Of a stretch of DNA of 64,000 nt, positions 34,151-43,507 are shown piece after piece. Below the pieces are notes generated by a model. That model was not told where the DNA came from, did no database searches, and was given only the letters and a program-made list of their open reading frames with translations. The stretch's first letter is position 1. The number at the start of each line of letters is the position of its first letter. The position numbers were made by a program, and so were the translations under genes. This stretch comes from Pseudomonas asgharzadehiana (lineage in GTDB: Bacteria > Pseudomonadota > Gammaproteobacteria > Pseudomonadales > Pseudomonadaceae): NCBI RefSeq assembly GCF_019139815.1, contig NZ_CP077079.1:4774001-4838000 (forward strand), read 5' to 3'.

Positions 34151-35609
34151 TGTGGCTTTCTACCGGCACTGGGCGACGGTCAGCCGCGCCACCCAACACC
34201 GCATAAACCCCGCCGGCCAGCAGGAAGGTAACGATCCAGCCCAAGCCGTTATGGCCCAGCCAGGAGTCGGACAATGGGCCGGCAAACCAGATGTTCTCGG
34301 CCGTGGTGCCAATGGTGGTGAAACTGAACCCCAGCACGATGGCCACGGCCCAGGCGCCGAAGGCACGCCATTCCACACCGCCGCGATACCAATAGGCGCT
34401 GCTTGGGCTCACGTCCAGCAGGTCTTTGGCGCTGTAGTGGTGACGGTGGATCAGGTCGACCACGAAAATTCCGACCCACGCGGTGATCGGCACCGCCAGC
34501 AACGAGATGAAGGTAATGAATGGGCCGTAGAAACTGTCGGCGATCAGCATGAAGTAGATCGAACCGGCAAAGATCGCGACAATGTCGACGATCACCGCAT
34601 GTACGCGCTTGACCTTCAACCCGAGGGTCAAGGTGGTGAGCCCGGCCGAATACACCGACAGGTTATTGGACAGCAACAGCCCGCCGAACGCGGTGATCAG
34701 GTACGGCACGGCCATCCAGGTGGGCAGCATGTCGCGAATCGCAATAATCGGGTCGGTGGCCGAGGCCAAGTCGTTGTTACCCACCGACAGCAGGCCGCCG
34801 AGGGTGATCAGCAGCACCAGCGGAATGCCCGCACCGAACGCGGCGGACGCCACCAGGCGCGCGGCCTTGACGCTGCGATGCTGGTAGCGCGACATATCGG
34901 CGCCGGCGTTGGCCCATCCAATACCGGTGCCGGCGGCCATGGTGCCGATGCCGATGATCATCGCGCTGAGCGGGGCCGGTGTGGCGTTGAACACGGCGCT
35001 CCAGTCGATGGTGGCGCAGAGGAAGCCGCCTACCAGGATATTCAACGCACCGAACACATAGGTGGCCCACTTCTGGATCACCAGCAACGTGGCATGGCCC
35101 AGGCCGGAAACGGCCAGGGTCAGCAGCACGAAAATACCGATAAAGATCAACGTCAGCAGCGGTGCGCTTTTCGCCTCTACCGCTGACCCGAAGAGGATCG
35201 AACACAGCGACAGCAACACGAACGCCGCCGTGGTGGTGTTGACCGTTTCCCAGCCCAGGCGCGACATCAGCGAGACCAGCGTAGGACCGATATTGCCGCG
35301 CACGCCGAAAATGGCGCGAGACAAGGTCAGGCTCGGCGCACGGCCACGACGACCGGCAATGGAGATGATGCCCACCACTGCAAAGGAACCGGCGGCGCCG
35401 AGGACCGCCACGATGATCGCCTGCCAGATCGCCAGGCCACGAAACGCCACCAGCGTCGCCCCCAGCGGCAAACCCAGGATGCTGATGTTGGCGGCAAACC
35501 ACACCCAGAACAGTTGCAGCGGATGGCCGTTGCACTCGCTTTCGGGGACCGGTTCGATGCCGCGTGTTTCCAATTGCCCGGCGCTTTGGCCGCAAGAGGT
35601 GCTGCTCAT
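34143..35609 (-). CDS. NCS1-family purine/cytosine permease
   Basis: A 488-residue transporter of the nucleobase:cation symporter-1 family with about 12 transmembrane segments. The family signature region is PLQLFWVWFAANISILGLPLGA at the N-terminus, and the loop SRAIFGVRGNIGPTLVSLMSRLGWETVNT is typical. The ATG at 35609 has GGGAG upstream. It overlaps the kinase gene by 8 bp. Imports a nucleobase or nucleoside-like compound with Na+ or H+. Its place in this operon corresponds to the nucleoside permease yegT of E. coli, but it belongs to a different transporter family. Confidence 0.9.
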   Translation of the reverse strand: MSSTSCGQSAGQLETRGIEPVPESECNGHPLQLFWVWFAANISILGLPLGATLVAFRGLAIWQAIIVAVLGAAGSFAVVGIISIAGRRGRAPSLTLSRAIFGVRGNIGPTLVSLMSRLGWETVNTTTAAFVLLSLCSILFGSAVEAKSAPLLTLIFIGIFVLLTLAVSGLGHATLLVIQKWATYVFGALNILVGGFLCATIDWSAVFNATPAPLSAMIIGIGTMAAGTGIGWANAGADMSRYQHRSVKAARLVASAAFGAGIPLVLLITLGGLLSVGNNDLASATDPIIAIRDMLPTWMAVPYLITAFGGLLLSNNLSVYSAGLTTLTLGLKVKRVHAVIVDIVAIFAGSIYFMLIADSFYGPFITFISLLAVPITAWVGIFVVDLIHRHHYSAKDLLDVSPSSAYWYRGGVEWRAFGAWAVAIVLGFSFTTIGTTAENIWFAGPLSDSWLGHNGLGWIVTFLLAGGVYAVLGGAADRRPVPVESHNV

Positions 35610-35675
35610 GAGGATGCTCCCTGATGCCTGCATTGTTGTGGTTGTGGCAGATGTCTTCCTGACTGAACGAGCCCC

Positions 35676-35700
35676 GTGTGGCAGAGGGCTTGCCTGCGGT
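35676..35700. repeat. Degenerate REP-like element
   Basis: GTGTGGCAGAGGGCTTGCCTGCGGTG resembles a second Pseudomonas REP class (GTGGC..GAGGGCTTGC..). It lies in the 93-bp gap between the permease and ADP-ribosylglycohydrolase genes. Confidence 0.4.
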
Positions 35701-35702
35701 GC

Positions 35703-36704
35703 TTAGCGCATGTTGAGCAGCGCCTGCACCAGCGGCTGCAGATCCAGGCCGTTGACCCGCTTGACCTGCTCGATCATCGCCTCGGGCCAGCACTGCATGC
35801 CCAGGCACGCCCCCAGCATCGCTCCCAGAATCGCCGCGATGGTGTCGGTGTCGCCGCCCAGGCTGGCGGCCAGGCACAGGGCTTCGAACGCGTTCATGTC
35901 GCCCACCGCCACTTGCTGAGCCAGGGCGAACGACACCACCACCGACTCCTGGGAGGCGACGGAGGTGCCAATCAGTTCATACACCAGGTCGGCAAACAGG
36001 GCTTTGTCGCCACTGCCGACGCTCAAGGTGCGCGCCCAACTGATACGGGTGGAAATACGCCCGCCGGCAACCCAATGGCCGTGGCCTTGCGCCTGTTGGG
36101 CGATCTGGGTGCCGATGTTCAAGGCTTCGCCCAAGTCGACGCCATTGATGCCGGCGGACACTACCGCAGCCACCGCCGCCGCGCTGGAGATGCCCAATGT
36201 GGTGTTGTGGGTGACCTGGCACGCCTGGATCACCGCCTGGATAAACTTTGCCGGGTCGCTCACATCCACGGCGATGCCCACGGGCGTGATGCGCATGGCG
36301 GCGCCATTGGTGGTGCCGTAGCGTCCGGACTCTTGGGGCGTGTGCCCGGCAAGGATCAGGTCGATGGCACGCTTGGTCGACGGCCCGAGCAAATCCTGGG
36401 AGCCCTTGGCGCGCATCCGTGCTTCCCAGTCGATCAACCGCTGGGCGAGTACGGTGGGTGCGATCTTGCCCTGGCCCTCGACCAGCAACTCACCGACCAG
36501 GATCGCCTGTTCAGTGTCGTCGGTGATGGCGCCCGCGGGCATATTCGGTGCGATGGGTTGGTCGGGGCCAGCCGCTTCCAGGGCAGTGATGGCCCCGAAG
36601 CGCTGTTGCACTTGCTCACGGCTCAGGGACTGGGTAGGCATACCCAGGGCATCGCCCAGGGCCAGACCGTAGAAGGCGCCGAGGGCGCGGGTTTGAGGGG
36701 TCAT
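35703..36704 (-). CDS. ADP-ribosylglycohydrolase-family protein
   Basis: A 333-residue protein of the ADP-ribosylglycohydrolase (DraG/ARH) fold. The metal-binding motifs are visible: GDALGMPTQ near residue 20, GAITDDTEQAI near 60, and SLGGDTDTIAAILGAMLGA near residue 285, supplying the Asp/Thr ligands of the binuclear Mg site. It would hydrolyse an ADP-ribosyl or related N-glycosidic bond. It overlaps the GntR gene by 4 bp (ATGA). By context it corresponds to E. coli yegU, whose natural substrate is unknown. A nucleoside-like hydrolase is as likely as a protein de-modifier. Confidence 0.9.
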   Translation of the reverse strand: MTPQTRALGAFYGLALGDALGMPTQSLSREQVQQRFGAITALEAAGPDQPIAPNMPAGAITDDTEQAILVGELLVEGQGKIAPTVLAQRLIDWEARMRAKGSQDLLGPSTKRAIDLILAGHTPQESGRYGTTNGAAMRITPVGIAVDVSDPAKFIQAVIQACQVTHNTTLGISSAAAVAAVVSAGINGVDLGEALNIGTQIAQQAQGHGHWVAGGRISTRISWARTLSVGSGDKALFADLVYELIGTSVASQESVVVSFALAQQVAVGDMNAFEALCLAASLGGDTDTIAAILGAMLGACLGMQCWPEAMIEQVKRVNGLDLQPLVQALLNMR

Positions 36705-37414
36705 TTCGAAGATCCAAACTGCAAGTGCAGGCGAAAATGCACAGGGTCGAGCAAGCTCTCGACGTATTCCATGAAACGCTCACGACGGTCGTAAGTGGTA
36801 CGCGACGCCTTGAGGAACACGCTACCCGCCGGGCGACCCAGCAGTTCGGCGTCTTCATCGCTCAGTGGCTCGGCGCCGATCCATTGGTCACCGTCGGCGC
36901 CGATGTAACCATAGGCCGCCAGGGTGATTGTCAGGGAATCATCGATGAGGCCGACCCTGGGCAGGCTTTCCAGCCCGCCGGACGCCGGCATCAGCGAACG
37001 CTCCAGGGATACGGCGGTACCGTCAGTGGTGCGCCGGCGGCGGTCGAGAGCAATGAATTGGTCGTTGCCGAATCGGCTGAGCAGGTCCGGCCGGGTCACC
37101 GCTTCCAGACGCAGGATATCGGTGGTCACCAGCGCACCGGTGTCAGCCAGGGCCTGGGCCCAGCCGCTATTTTGATCCAGCACCATGCCGTCGAAGGTGA
37201 CGATGGAACCTACGCCGCTCTGGGTCGCAATGTAATGACGCCGCTTGAGTTCGGCCAGGGCCTCGCGCAGGGTGCCGCGACTGACCGCAAACTCCTCGGC
37301 CAATTGATGTTCCCCAGGCAGCAGGACACCGTCGGCCATCACCCCACCCTCGATACGGCGGATGAGCTCGTCGACGACGCGTTTTTTCTTATCAAATCGC
37401 ACATGTCTAATCAT
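36701..37414 (-). CDS. GntR-family transcriptional regulator (HutC/UTRA type)
   Basis: A 237-residue regulator. The N-terminal winged helix reads LIRRIEGGVMADGVLLPGEHQLAEEFAVSRGTLREALAELKRR, and a C-terminal UTRA-type effector domain follows. The start is the ATG at 37414; an in-frame TTG two codons earlier extends it slightly. It is the first gene of a four-gene operon and overlaps the ADP-ribosylglycohydrolase gene by 4 bp. It probably represses its own operon until the imported substrate or a phosphorylated product is present, as predicted for yegW in E. coli. Confidence 0.88.
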   Translation of the reverse strand: MIRHVRFDKKKRVVDELIRRIEGGVMADGVLLPGEHQLAEEFAVSRGTLREALAELKRRHYIATQSGVGSIVTFDGMVLDQNSGWAQALADTGALVTTDILRLEAVTRPDLLSRFGNDQFIALDRRRRTTDGTAVSLERSLMPASGGLESLPRVGLIDDSLTITLAAYGYIGADGDQWIGAEPLSDEDAELLGRPAGSVFLKASRTTYDRRERFMEYVESLLDPVHFRLHLQFGSSK

Positions 37415-37484
37415 GTCCAAATTGATAACCGAAAGCGTCAGATTGCAGCAAGCGAATTATTTCAGCGAGGTGAAAATACCGACC

Positions 37485-38045
37485 TCAGGGCTCCAGGCCA
37501 ATGCGGAAAAACTCGCCGCCGCTCCATACGCCCAGCCAGTTCTGACCGTTGATTGGGCGGCTTACCGCCAACTCGACCAATTGGTAGAACACGTTGCGAT
37601 GCACCAGGGCTTCGAGGTTGGTGCGCACACGCAAGTAAGGTGACGGCTCCTGGGTGACGGGGTCTGTGACGACCCGCAGCGGGTGTTCGAGGCCCGCCTC
37701 GATCTGCTCGTCGACGTTGCTGGTAAAGCGCAGCACCTGGCTTTCACCCTGCCCTTCGACCTCCAGGGTCACCGCGACGAAGGGCGCGTCATCGACGCGG
37801 ATGCCGACTTTTTCGACGGGAGTCACCAGGAAGTAATCATCGCCATCGCGGCGGATGATGTTGGAGAACAACTTGACCATCGGTTTACGCCCGATCGGCG
37901 TGCCCTGGTAGAACCAGGTGCCGTCGCGGGCGATGCGCATGTCGAGGTCGCCGCAGAAATCCGGGTTCCACAGGTGCACCGGCGCCGGTCCCTTGCCTTT
38001 GGGCAGTTGGGCGAGCAGATCGTTGGCCTTGGCGGAATCGGTCAT
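37485..38045 (-). CDS. DUF1285-domain protein
   Basis: A 186-residue cytoplasmic protein of the DUF1285 family, beginning MTDSAKANDLLAQLPKGKGPAPVHLWNPDFCGDLDMRIARDGTWFYQG. Conserved aromatic and charged residues (FYQGTPIGRKPMVKLFSNIIRRDGDDYFLVTPVEKVGI) form a beta-rich core. Function unknown; the only known structures show a beta barrel-like fold. It is 28 bp downstream of the lipoprotein gene's stop and may be co-transcribed with it. The 70 bp to the GntR gene hold nothing of note. Confidence 0.85.
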   Translation of the reverse strand: MTDSAKANDLLAQLPKGKGPAPVHLWNPDFCGDLDMRIARDGTWFYQGTPIGRKPMVKLFSNIIRRDGDDYFLVTPVEKVGIRVDDAPFVAVTLEVEGQGESQVLRFTSNVDEQIEAGLEHPLRVVTDPVTQEPSPYLRVRTNLEALVHRNVFYQLVELAVSRPINGQNWLGVWSGGEFFRIGLEP

Positions 38046-38072
38046 GAGGTCTCCCTTTTTTACCTGCCGGGC

Positions 38073-38678
38073 TTACTGATCACCCATGCCCAGCAGCCCT
38101 CGTGCGTACTGCGCCAGTGGGCGGGCGATCAGGTCTTCCGGCTTGTTGTCGTGGAACGTCAGTAAACCGCCACGACTGCGGATACGTGCGGTATCAATTA
38201 AATACTGCGTGCTGGTCTCGATCAACATGATCTGGATAACACCATTGTCCAGGCCGACACGATCCAGGGCCTCTTGGTCCGCCCATTCATCGGCGTTGCC
38301 GATACGGTCATCCGCCTTGGCGAAGCGGCAGTACAGCAAGTAGTGCGCACCCGCCGCACGGGCTTCGGCCAGCGCCTGCTCCAAGCCTTCGGGCTGACGG
38401 GCGCGGCGCACCATGGGAAAGTACTCAACGAAGCCATTGAAGGCTTCTTCGGCCACTACGTTCGGGCGCGGATAGGCGCTGCCCGGCGGCACGAAAGCGC
38501 CTTGGGCTATAAAGACAAAGGAGTCCGGTTGTATGCGAACCGATGCGGTTCGACGGGTATCGCTATGGTCAAGCAAGCCGGCGTCGCTCATCTGATAGCG
38601 GGTGCCTTCGGCCATATCGCTGACGGTCATGCAACCACTCAGCGTCAACGACGCCAGCAACAAAACCAGACTACGCAT
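38073..38678 (-). CDS. DUF4823-domain lipoprotein
   Basis: A 201-residue lipoprotein: signal peptide MRSLVLLLASLTLSGC with the lipobox Cys at 16, then a globular domain (AEGTRYQMSDAGLLDHSDTRRTASVRIQPDSFVFIAQGAF) characteristic of DUF4823. The ATG at 38678 has GGAGG upstream; the longer frame is excluded by the signal peptide. It would be anchored in the outer or inner membrane facing the periplasm. Domain function unknown. It shares strand and spacing with the DUF1285 gene, so they could be one operon. Confidence 0.82.
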   Translation of the reverse strand: MRSLVLLLASLTLSGCMTVSDMAEGTRYQMSDAGLLDHSDTRRTASVRIQPDSFVFIAQGAFVPPGSAYPRPNVVAEEAFNGFVEYFPMVRRARQPEGLEQALAEARAAGAHYLLYCRFAKADDRIGNADEWADQEALDRVGLDNGVIQIMLIETSTQYLIDTARIRSRGGLLTFHDNKPEDLIARPLAQYARGLLGMGDQ

Positions 38679-38764
38679 CCTAATCCTCCAGAAGCCGGTG
38701 ACGGAAAACCGGCGAATGGGCGTGAGATGCAGAAACCGCGCCATCTGCAAACAACGCATAACTC

Positions 38765-38800
38765 AAGGTGGGAGGGTGCTTGCGAACCCCCTCCCACCTT
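38765..38800. repeat. REP hairpin between the lipoprotein and moaA genes
   Basis: AAGGTGGGAGGG (38765–38776) and CCCTCCCACCTT (38789–38800) form a perfect 12-bp stem around a 12-nt loop containing TGCTTGCG. It lies just after the moaA stop and could end that transcript. Confidence 0.8.
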
Positions 38801-38827
38801 CAGTTATGTGAAATGGTTGGAATAGGC

Positions 38828-39796
38828 TCAGCCGCCAATGATTTTCATGATGGTGGCCCCTCCGGAGAACGCCACTTCCTGCTTGTCGCCCAGCGCCTTC
38901 ATCAGCAAGCCTTGCAGGGCCGGCAGCGCTTGATGACGCGGTTTGTCCAGCAAGTCGCCGACGTAGTGACGGTTGCTCGACGACAAGCAGCCATGCAGCC
39001 ACCCGGTGGATGACAAGCGCAGCCGCGAACAGGTGCGGCAGAACGGCACGCTTTCGTTGGCGATCACGCCAAAGAAGCCTTTGCCCGGTACTTCGTAGCG
39101 TACCGCCGTGGCATCCACGGGCGCGTTGGCTTGCAGGTATTCATGGTGTTCGCCGATCAAGCCAAGCAGCTGCTGCAGGCTGACGAATTGCTGCAGGAAC
39201 GCATTGGAATCCTTGGCCAGGTGGCCCATGCGCATCAACTCGATAAATCGCAATTCGTAGCCGCGCTCCAGGCAGTAGTCGAGCAGCGGCATGACCTGGT
39301 CCAGGTTCTGGCCACGCAACGGCACCATATTGACTTTGATCTTGATTCCGGCCGCGCGAGCCTGGTCCATGCCATCAAGTACGGTGGCGAGGTCGCCGCC
39401 CCGGGCGATTCCGCGGAAGGCGTCGGCATCTAGTGTGTCGAGGGAAACGTTGATGCGCTTGATACCCGCATCCACCAATAGCGGAAGTTTGCGTGCCAGC
39501 AGTTGGCCATTGGTCGTCAGGCTGATATCACTGAGGCCCATTTGCCCCACGGCCCCCATGAAGGCTTCCAGCTTGGGGCTCACCAGCGGCTCACCGCCCG
39601 TGATGCGCAGGCGGTCGATGCCCGCCGCTTCGATCAGGTACGCCACGCCACGGGCCATGGCCTCGGCCGAGAGTTCGTCCTGAGCAGCCACCAGCCGCTT
39701 GCCGTTAGGCACGCAGTAGGTACACGCATAATTGCAGGCTGAGGTCAGGCTGATCCGCAAATTGCGAAAACGCCTGCCTTGACGATCAACGATCAT
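38828..39796 (-). CDS. moaA: GTP 3',8-cyclase (molybdenum cofactor biosynthesis)
   Basis: A 322-residue radical SAM enzyme that rearranges GTP to 3',8-cyclo-GTP, the first step to molybdopterin. The SAM-cluster cysteines are C21, C25 and C28 in SACNYACTYC, and the C-terminal second cluster uses FCRTCSRLRLSSTGWLHGC. The C-terminal GG, needed for activity, is present (MKIIGG). The ATG is at 39796. It is not next to moaB/C/D/E. Two moaA copies are common in Pseudomonas, and this may be the solitary one. A mobA-like/xdhC pair 19 kb away is also molybdenum-linked. Confidence 0.93.
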   Translation of the reverse strand: MIVDRQGRRFRNLRISLTSACNYACTYCVPNGKRLVAAQDELSAEAMARGVAYLIEAAGIDRLRITGGEPLVSPKLEAFMGAVGQMGLSDISLTTNGQLLARKLPLLVDAGIKRINVSLDTLDADAFRGIARGGDLATVLDGMDQARAAGIKIKVNMVPLRGQNLDQVMPLLDYCLERGYELRFIELMRMGHLAKDSNAFLQQFVSLQQLLGLIGEHHEYLQANAPVDATAVRYEVPGKGFFGVIANESVPFCRTCSRLRLSSTGWLHGCLSSSNRHYVGDLLDKPRHQALPALQGLLMKALGDKQEVAFSGGATIMKIIGG

Positions 39797-39910
39797 GGAT
39801 CACTCCGGCAGAGGATAATTCGGGCGCACTGAAAGCTGACTTATAAATCAGTTTTTAGCAAGGTCCTTGCCTGAGTATATTCCTGGGGTACTACGCCTGG
39901 CAGCAAATCA

Positions 39911-40579
39911 TTACGTGGCAGGCGCGTCGACGGGTGCGGCTTCCACCGGCGCCGGCTCGCTGCTGTGCTTACGCTTGTTGCCCATGCGTACGCCGATGTC
40001 CATCAGGAATTGGAAGAATCCTTCCTGATCTTCCAGCACATTGCTCCAGAACGGCGAGTGATACAGCGCCACGGCACCGTGCACCAGGGCCCAGGCGGCG
40101 CAGTAGTGGAAATACGGCGGTACGTCTTCAAGCTTGCCTTCGCTGATACGGCCCTTGATCAGCAGGGTCAGACGCTCGAAGTTCGAGGCACGGATCTTGT
40201 GCAACTCCTCGACCATCTCCGGCACCTGATGGCCCTTGACAACTTTCTCTTCCAGGCGGTCGAACAGACGATAGCGCTGCGGGTCACGCATGCGGAACTC
40301 GAAATAAGCGCGGGACAGGGCTTCCTTATCCCTGTCCACATCGGCCGAATGCAGCAGCTCGTTCAAGTCGCGCTCGTAATCGAGCATCAGCCGCAGGTAG
40401 ATTTCGGCCTTGGACTTGAAGTGCTTGTAGATGGTGCCTTTGCCGATACCCACGGCATCCGCGATCATCTCGACGGTGACGCTGTCTTCGCCTTGTTCGA
40501 GGAACAACTTGAGGGCGGTGTCGAGAATTTCCTGCTCACGGCGGCGAAACTCACGGACCTTACGGGGTTCTTTGTGCAT
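39911..40579 (-). CDS. TetR-family transcriptional regulator
   Basis: A 222-residue repressor. The N-terminal HTH is ILDTALKLFLEQGEDSVTVEMIADAVGIGKGTIYKHFKSKAEIY (residues about 17–60), followed by a helical ligand domain. The ATG at 40579 is chosen because upstream residues do not fit the family and would overlap the RgsA region. It matches the regulator that precedes the tatD–holB–tmk cluster in P. aeruginosa (PA2957). It is transcribed away from rgsA; no ligand or target is known. Confidence 0.88.
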   Translation of the reverse strand: MHKEPRKVREFRRREQEILDTALKLFLEQGEDSVTVEMIADAVGIGKGTIYKHFKSKAEIYLRLMLDYERDLNELLHSADVDRDKEALSRAYFEFRMRDPQRYRLFDRLEEKVVKGHQVPEMVEELHKIRASNFERLTLLIKGRISEGKLEDVPPYFHYCAAWALVHGAVALYHSPFWSNVLEDQEGFFQFLMDIGVRMGNKRKHSSEPAPVEAAPVDAPAT

Positions 40580-40873
40580 GAGGAAGAGGTCTGCAAAGGT
40601 CGGAATAGGAAGGGTTGCGCAGGGCCACGAATACATGGCGATACGATTTACCCAGTGCAAGGGATTATCCCGACTGAACGGTCGTTGGGCAACGCCTATG
40701 TGAACCCAGCACGCACTTACTTTCAGCACGCCAACGTTTTCATGGGAATCAGTCAGAAATAATACGCAACATCTATCCCCGTACACCCCGCCATGAGAAC
40801 TCAAGCGAAGTGGACGTATTCCAAATCTGTTTAAAAAACGAGCAGCAAAGACTGGACTGAATCAGAACATGAT

Positions 40874-41004
40874 CAATACTTCAACTGTCGGCGTGACATC
40901 TCCCCCAAGTGAAGCGCCGACCTGGGTACCGACGGACTGTGTGCCCTTGTTTTACTCCTAATGGTCTTAACCCGGATTCACCCCCCAGAACCCGGGTTTT
41001 TTTT
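40874..41004 (+). ncRNA. rgsA: RgsA small RNA (P16)
   Basis: The position between the PA2957-like TetR gene and tatD is where rgsA lies in Pseudomonas. It has a –10 resembling the sigma-S box (CAATACT at 40874–40880). The predicted RNA starts near 40887 with a perfect hairpin GTCGGCG/CGCCGAC (40887–40893 and 40915–40921) whose loop contains CCCCC. It ends in a terminator with eight T. The length is about 120 nt, as known for RgsA, a Gac/RpoS-dependent sRNA implicated in stress resistance and target mRNA repression. Sequence identity is from memory and position, not alignment. Confidence 0.7.
40969..41004 (+). terminator. Terminator of rgsA
   Basis: AACCCGG (40969–40975) pairs with CCGGGTT (40992–40998) and is followed by T up to 41004. 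The loop is 16 nt and C-rich. Confidence 0.85.
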
Positions 41005-41022
41005 GCCCGCGATTTGGCCTCG

Positions 41023-41808
41023 TTACCCGCCAACGCGGGCCAATGGGAACAGGCGCTTGAAATTCTCGGTGGTCTGTTCGGCAAACCGCTCGTAAGGCTC
41101 ACCGCGCAGCATCGCCAGGTAATCCGCCACCTCGCGCACATACTGCGGCAGGTTCGGCTTGCCACGATAAGGGATGGGGGCCAGGTACGGCGAGTCGGTC
41201 TCCACCAGCAGCCGATCCGCCGGCACTTGCCGCGCCACGTCACGCAGGGCATCGGCATTGCGAAAGGTGACGATACCCGACAGGGAAATATAGAACCCCA
41301 GGTCCAGGGCGGCCTTGGCCATATCCCAGTCTTCGGTAAAGCAATGCAGCACACCGGCCTGGGGCAAGGCGGCTTCGCGCAATAGCGCCAAGGTGTCGGC
41401 GCGGGCGCCACGGGTGTGGATGATCACCGGTTTGCCGGTGTGCTGGGCGGCTTGCAGGTGCAACCGGAAGGAAGCCTGCTGCAACTCGGCGGCTTCAGGC
41501 TCGTAGTGATAATCCAGGCCGGTTTCGCCGATGGCGACCACACGCGGATGGTTGAGCTCACTCAGCAGCCAATCAAGGGCGGGGGCTTCGCCGGGCTTGA
41601 GGTCCAGTGGGTGGATACCCACCGAGCAGTCTACGTCGGCATAACGGTCCGCCAGGGCCTTGACGTCGGCGGCGTTGTCGGCACTGACGCCGATACACAG
41701 GAAGTGCCCTACCCCACGCTGGCGAGCGGCTTGCAGCGCTGCATCCAGGGAGCCGTTGTGCTGGGCGAGGTCGAGACGATCAAGGTGGCAATGGGAGTCT
41801 ACGAGCAT
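41023..41808 (-). CDS. TatD-family metal-dependent hydrolase (YcfH type)
   Basis: A 261-residue TIM-barrel hydrolase, with metal ligands in MLVDSHCHLDRLD and the later His/Glu/Asp residues (GETGLDYHYE, VIHTRGA, HCFTEDW, ETDSPYLAP). TatD proteins have DNase or D-aminoacyl-tRNA-related activities; the physiological role is not settled. In P. aeruginosa tatD–pilZ–holB is the gene order. Here the start at 41808 is only 65 bp from the holB stop, with no pilZ between. It is co-directional with the holB–tmk–mltG–pabC operon and probably shares its transcript. Confidence 0.92.
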   Translation of the reverse strand: MLVDSHCHLDRLDLAQHNGSLDAALQAARQRGVGHFLCIGVSADNAADVKALADRYADVDCSVGIHPLDLKPGEAPALDWLLSELNHPRVVAIGETGLDYHYEPEAAELQQASFRLHLQAAQHTGKPVIIHTRGARADTLALLREAALPQAGVLHCFTEDWDMAKAALDLGFYISLSGIVTFRNADALRDVARQVPADRLLVETDSPYLAPIPYRGKPNLPQYVREVADYLAMLRGEPYERFAEQTTENFKRLFPLARVGG

Positions 41809-41873
41809 AGGAAATTACGACTTGAGATCACAGAAAGTTGTCTGGCCGACGATACACCTGTCGGCCACGGAAA

Positions 41874-43497
<1,624 letters not shown>

Positions 43498-43507
43498 TTA
43501 GTCAGAG

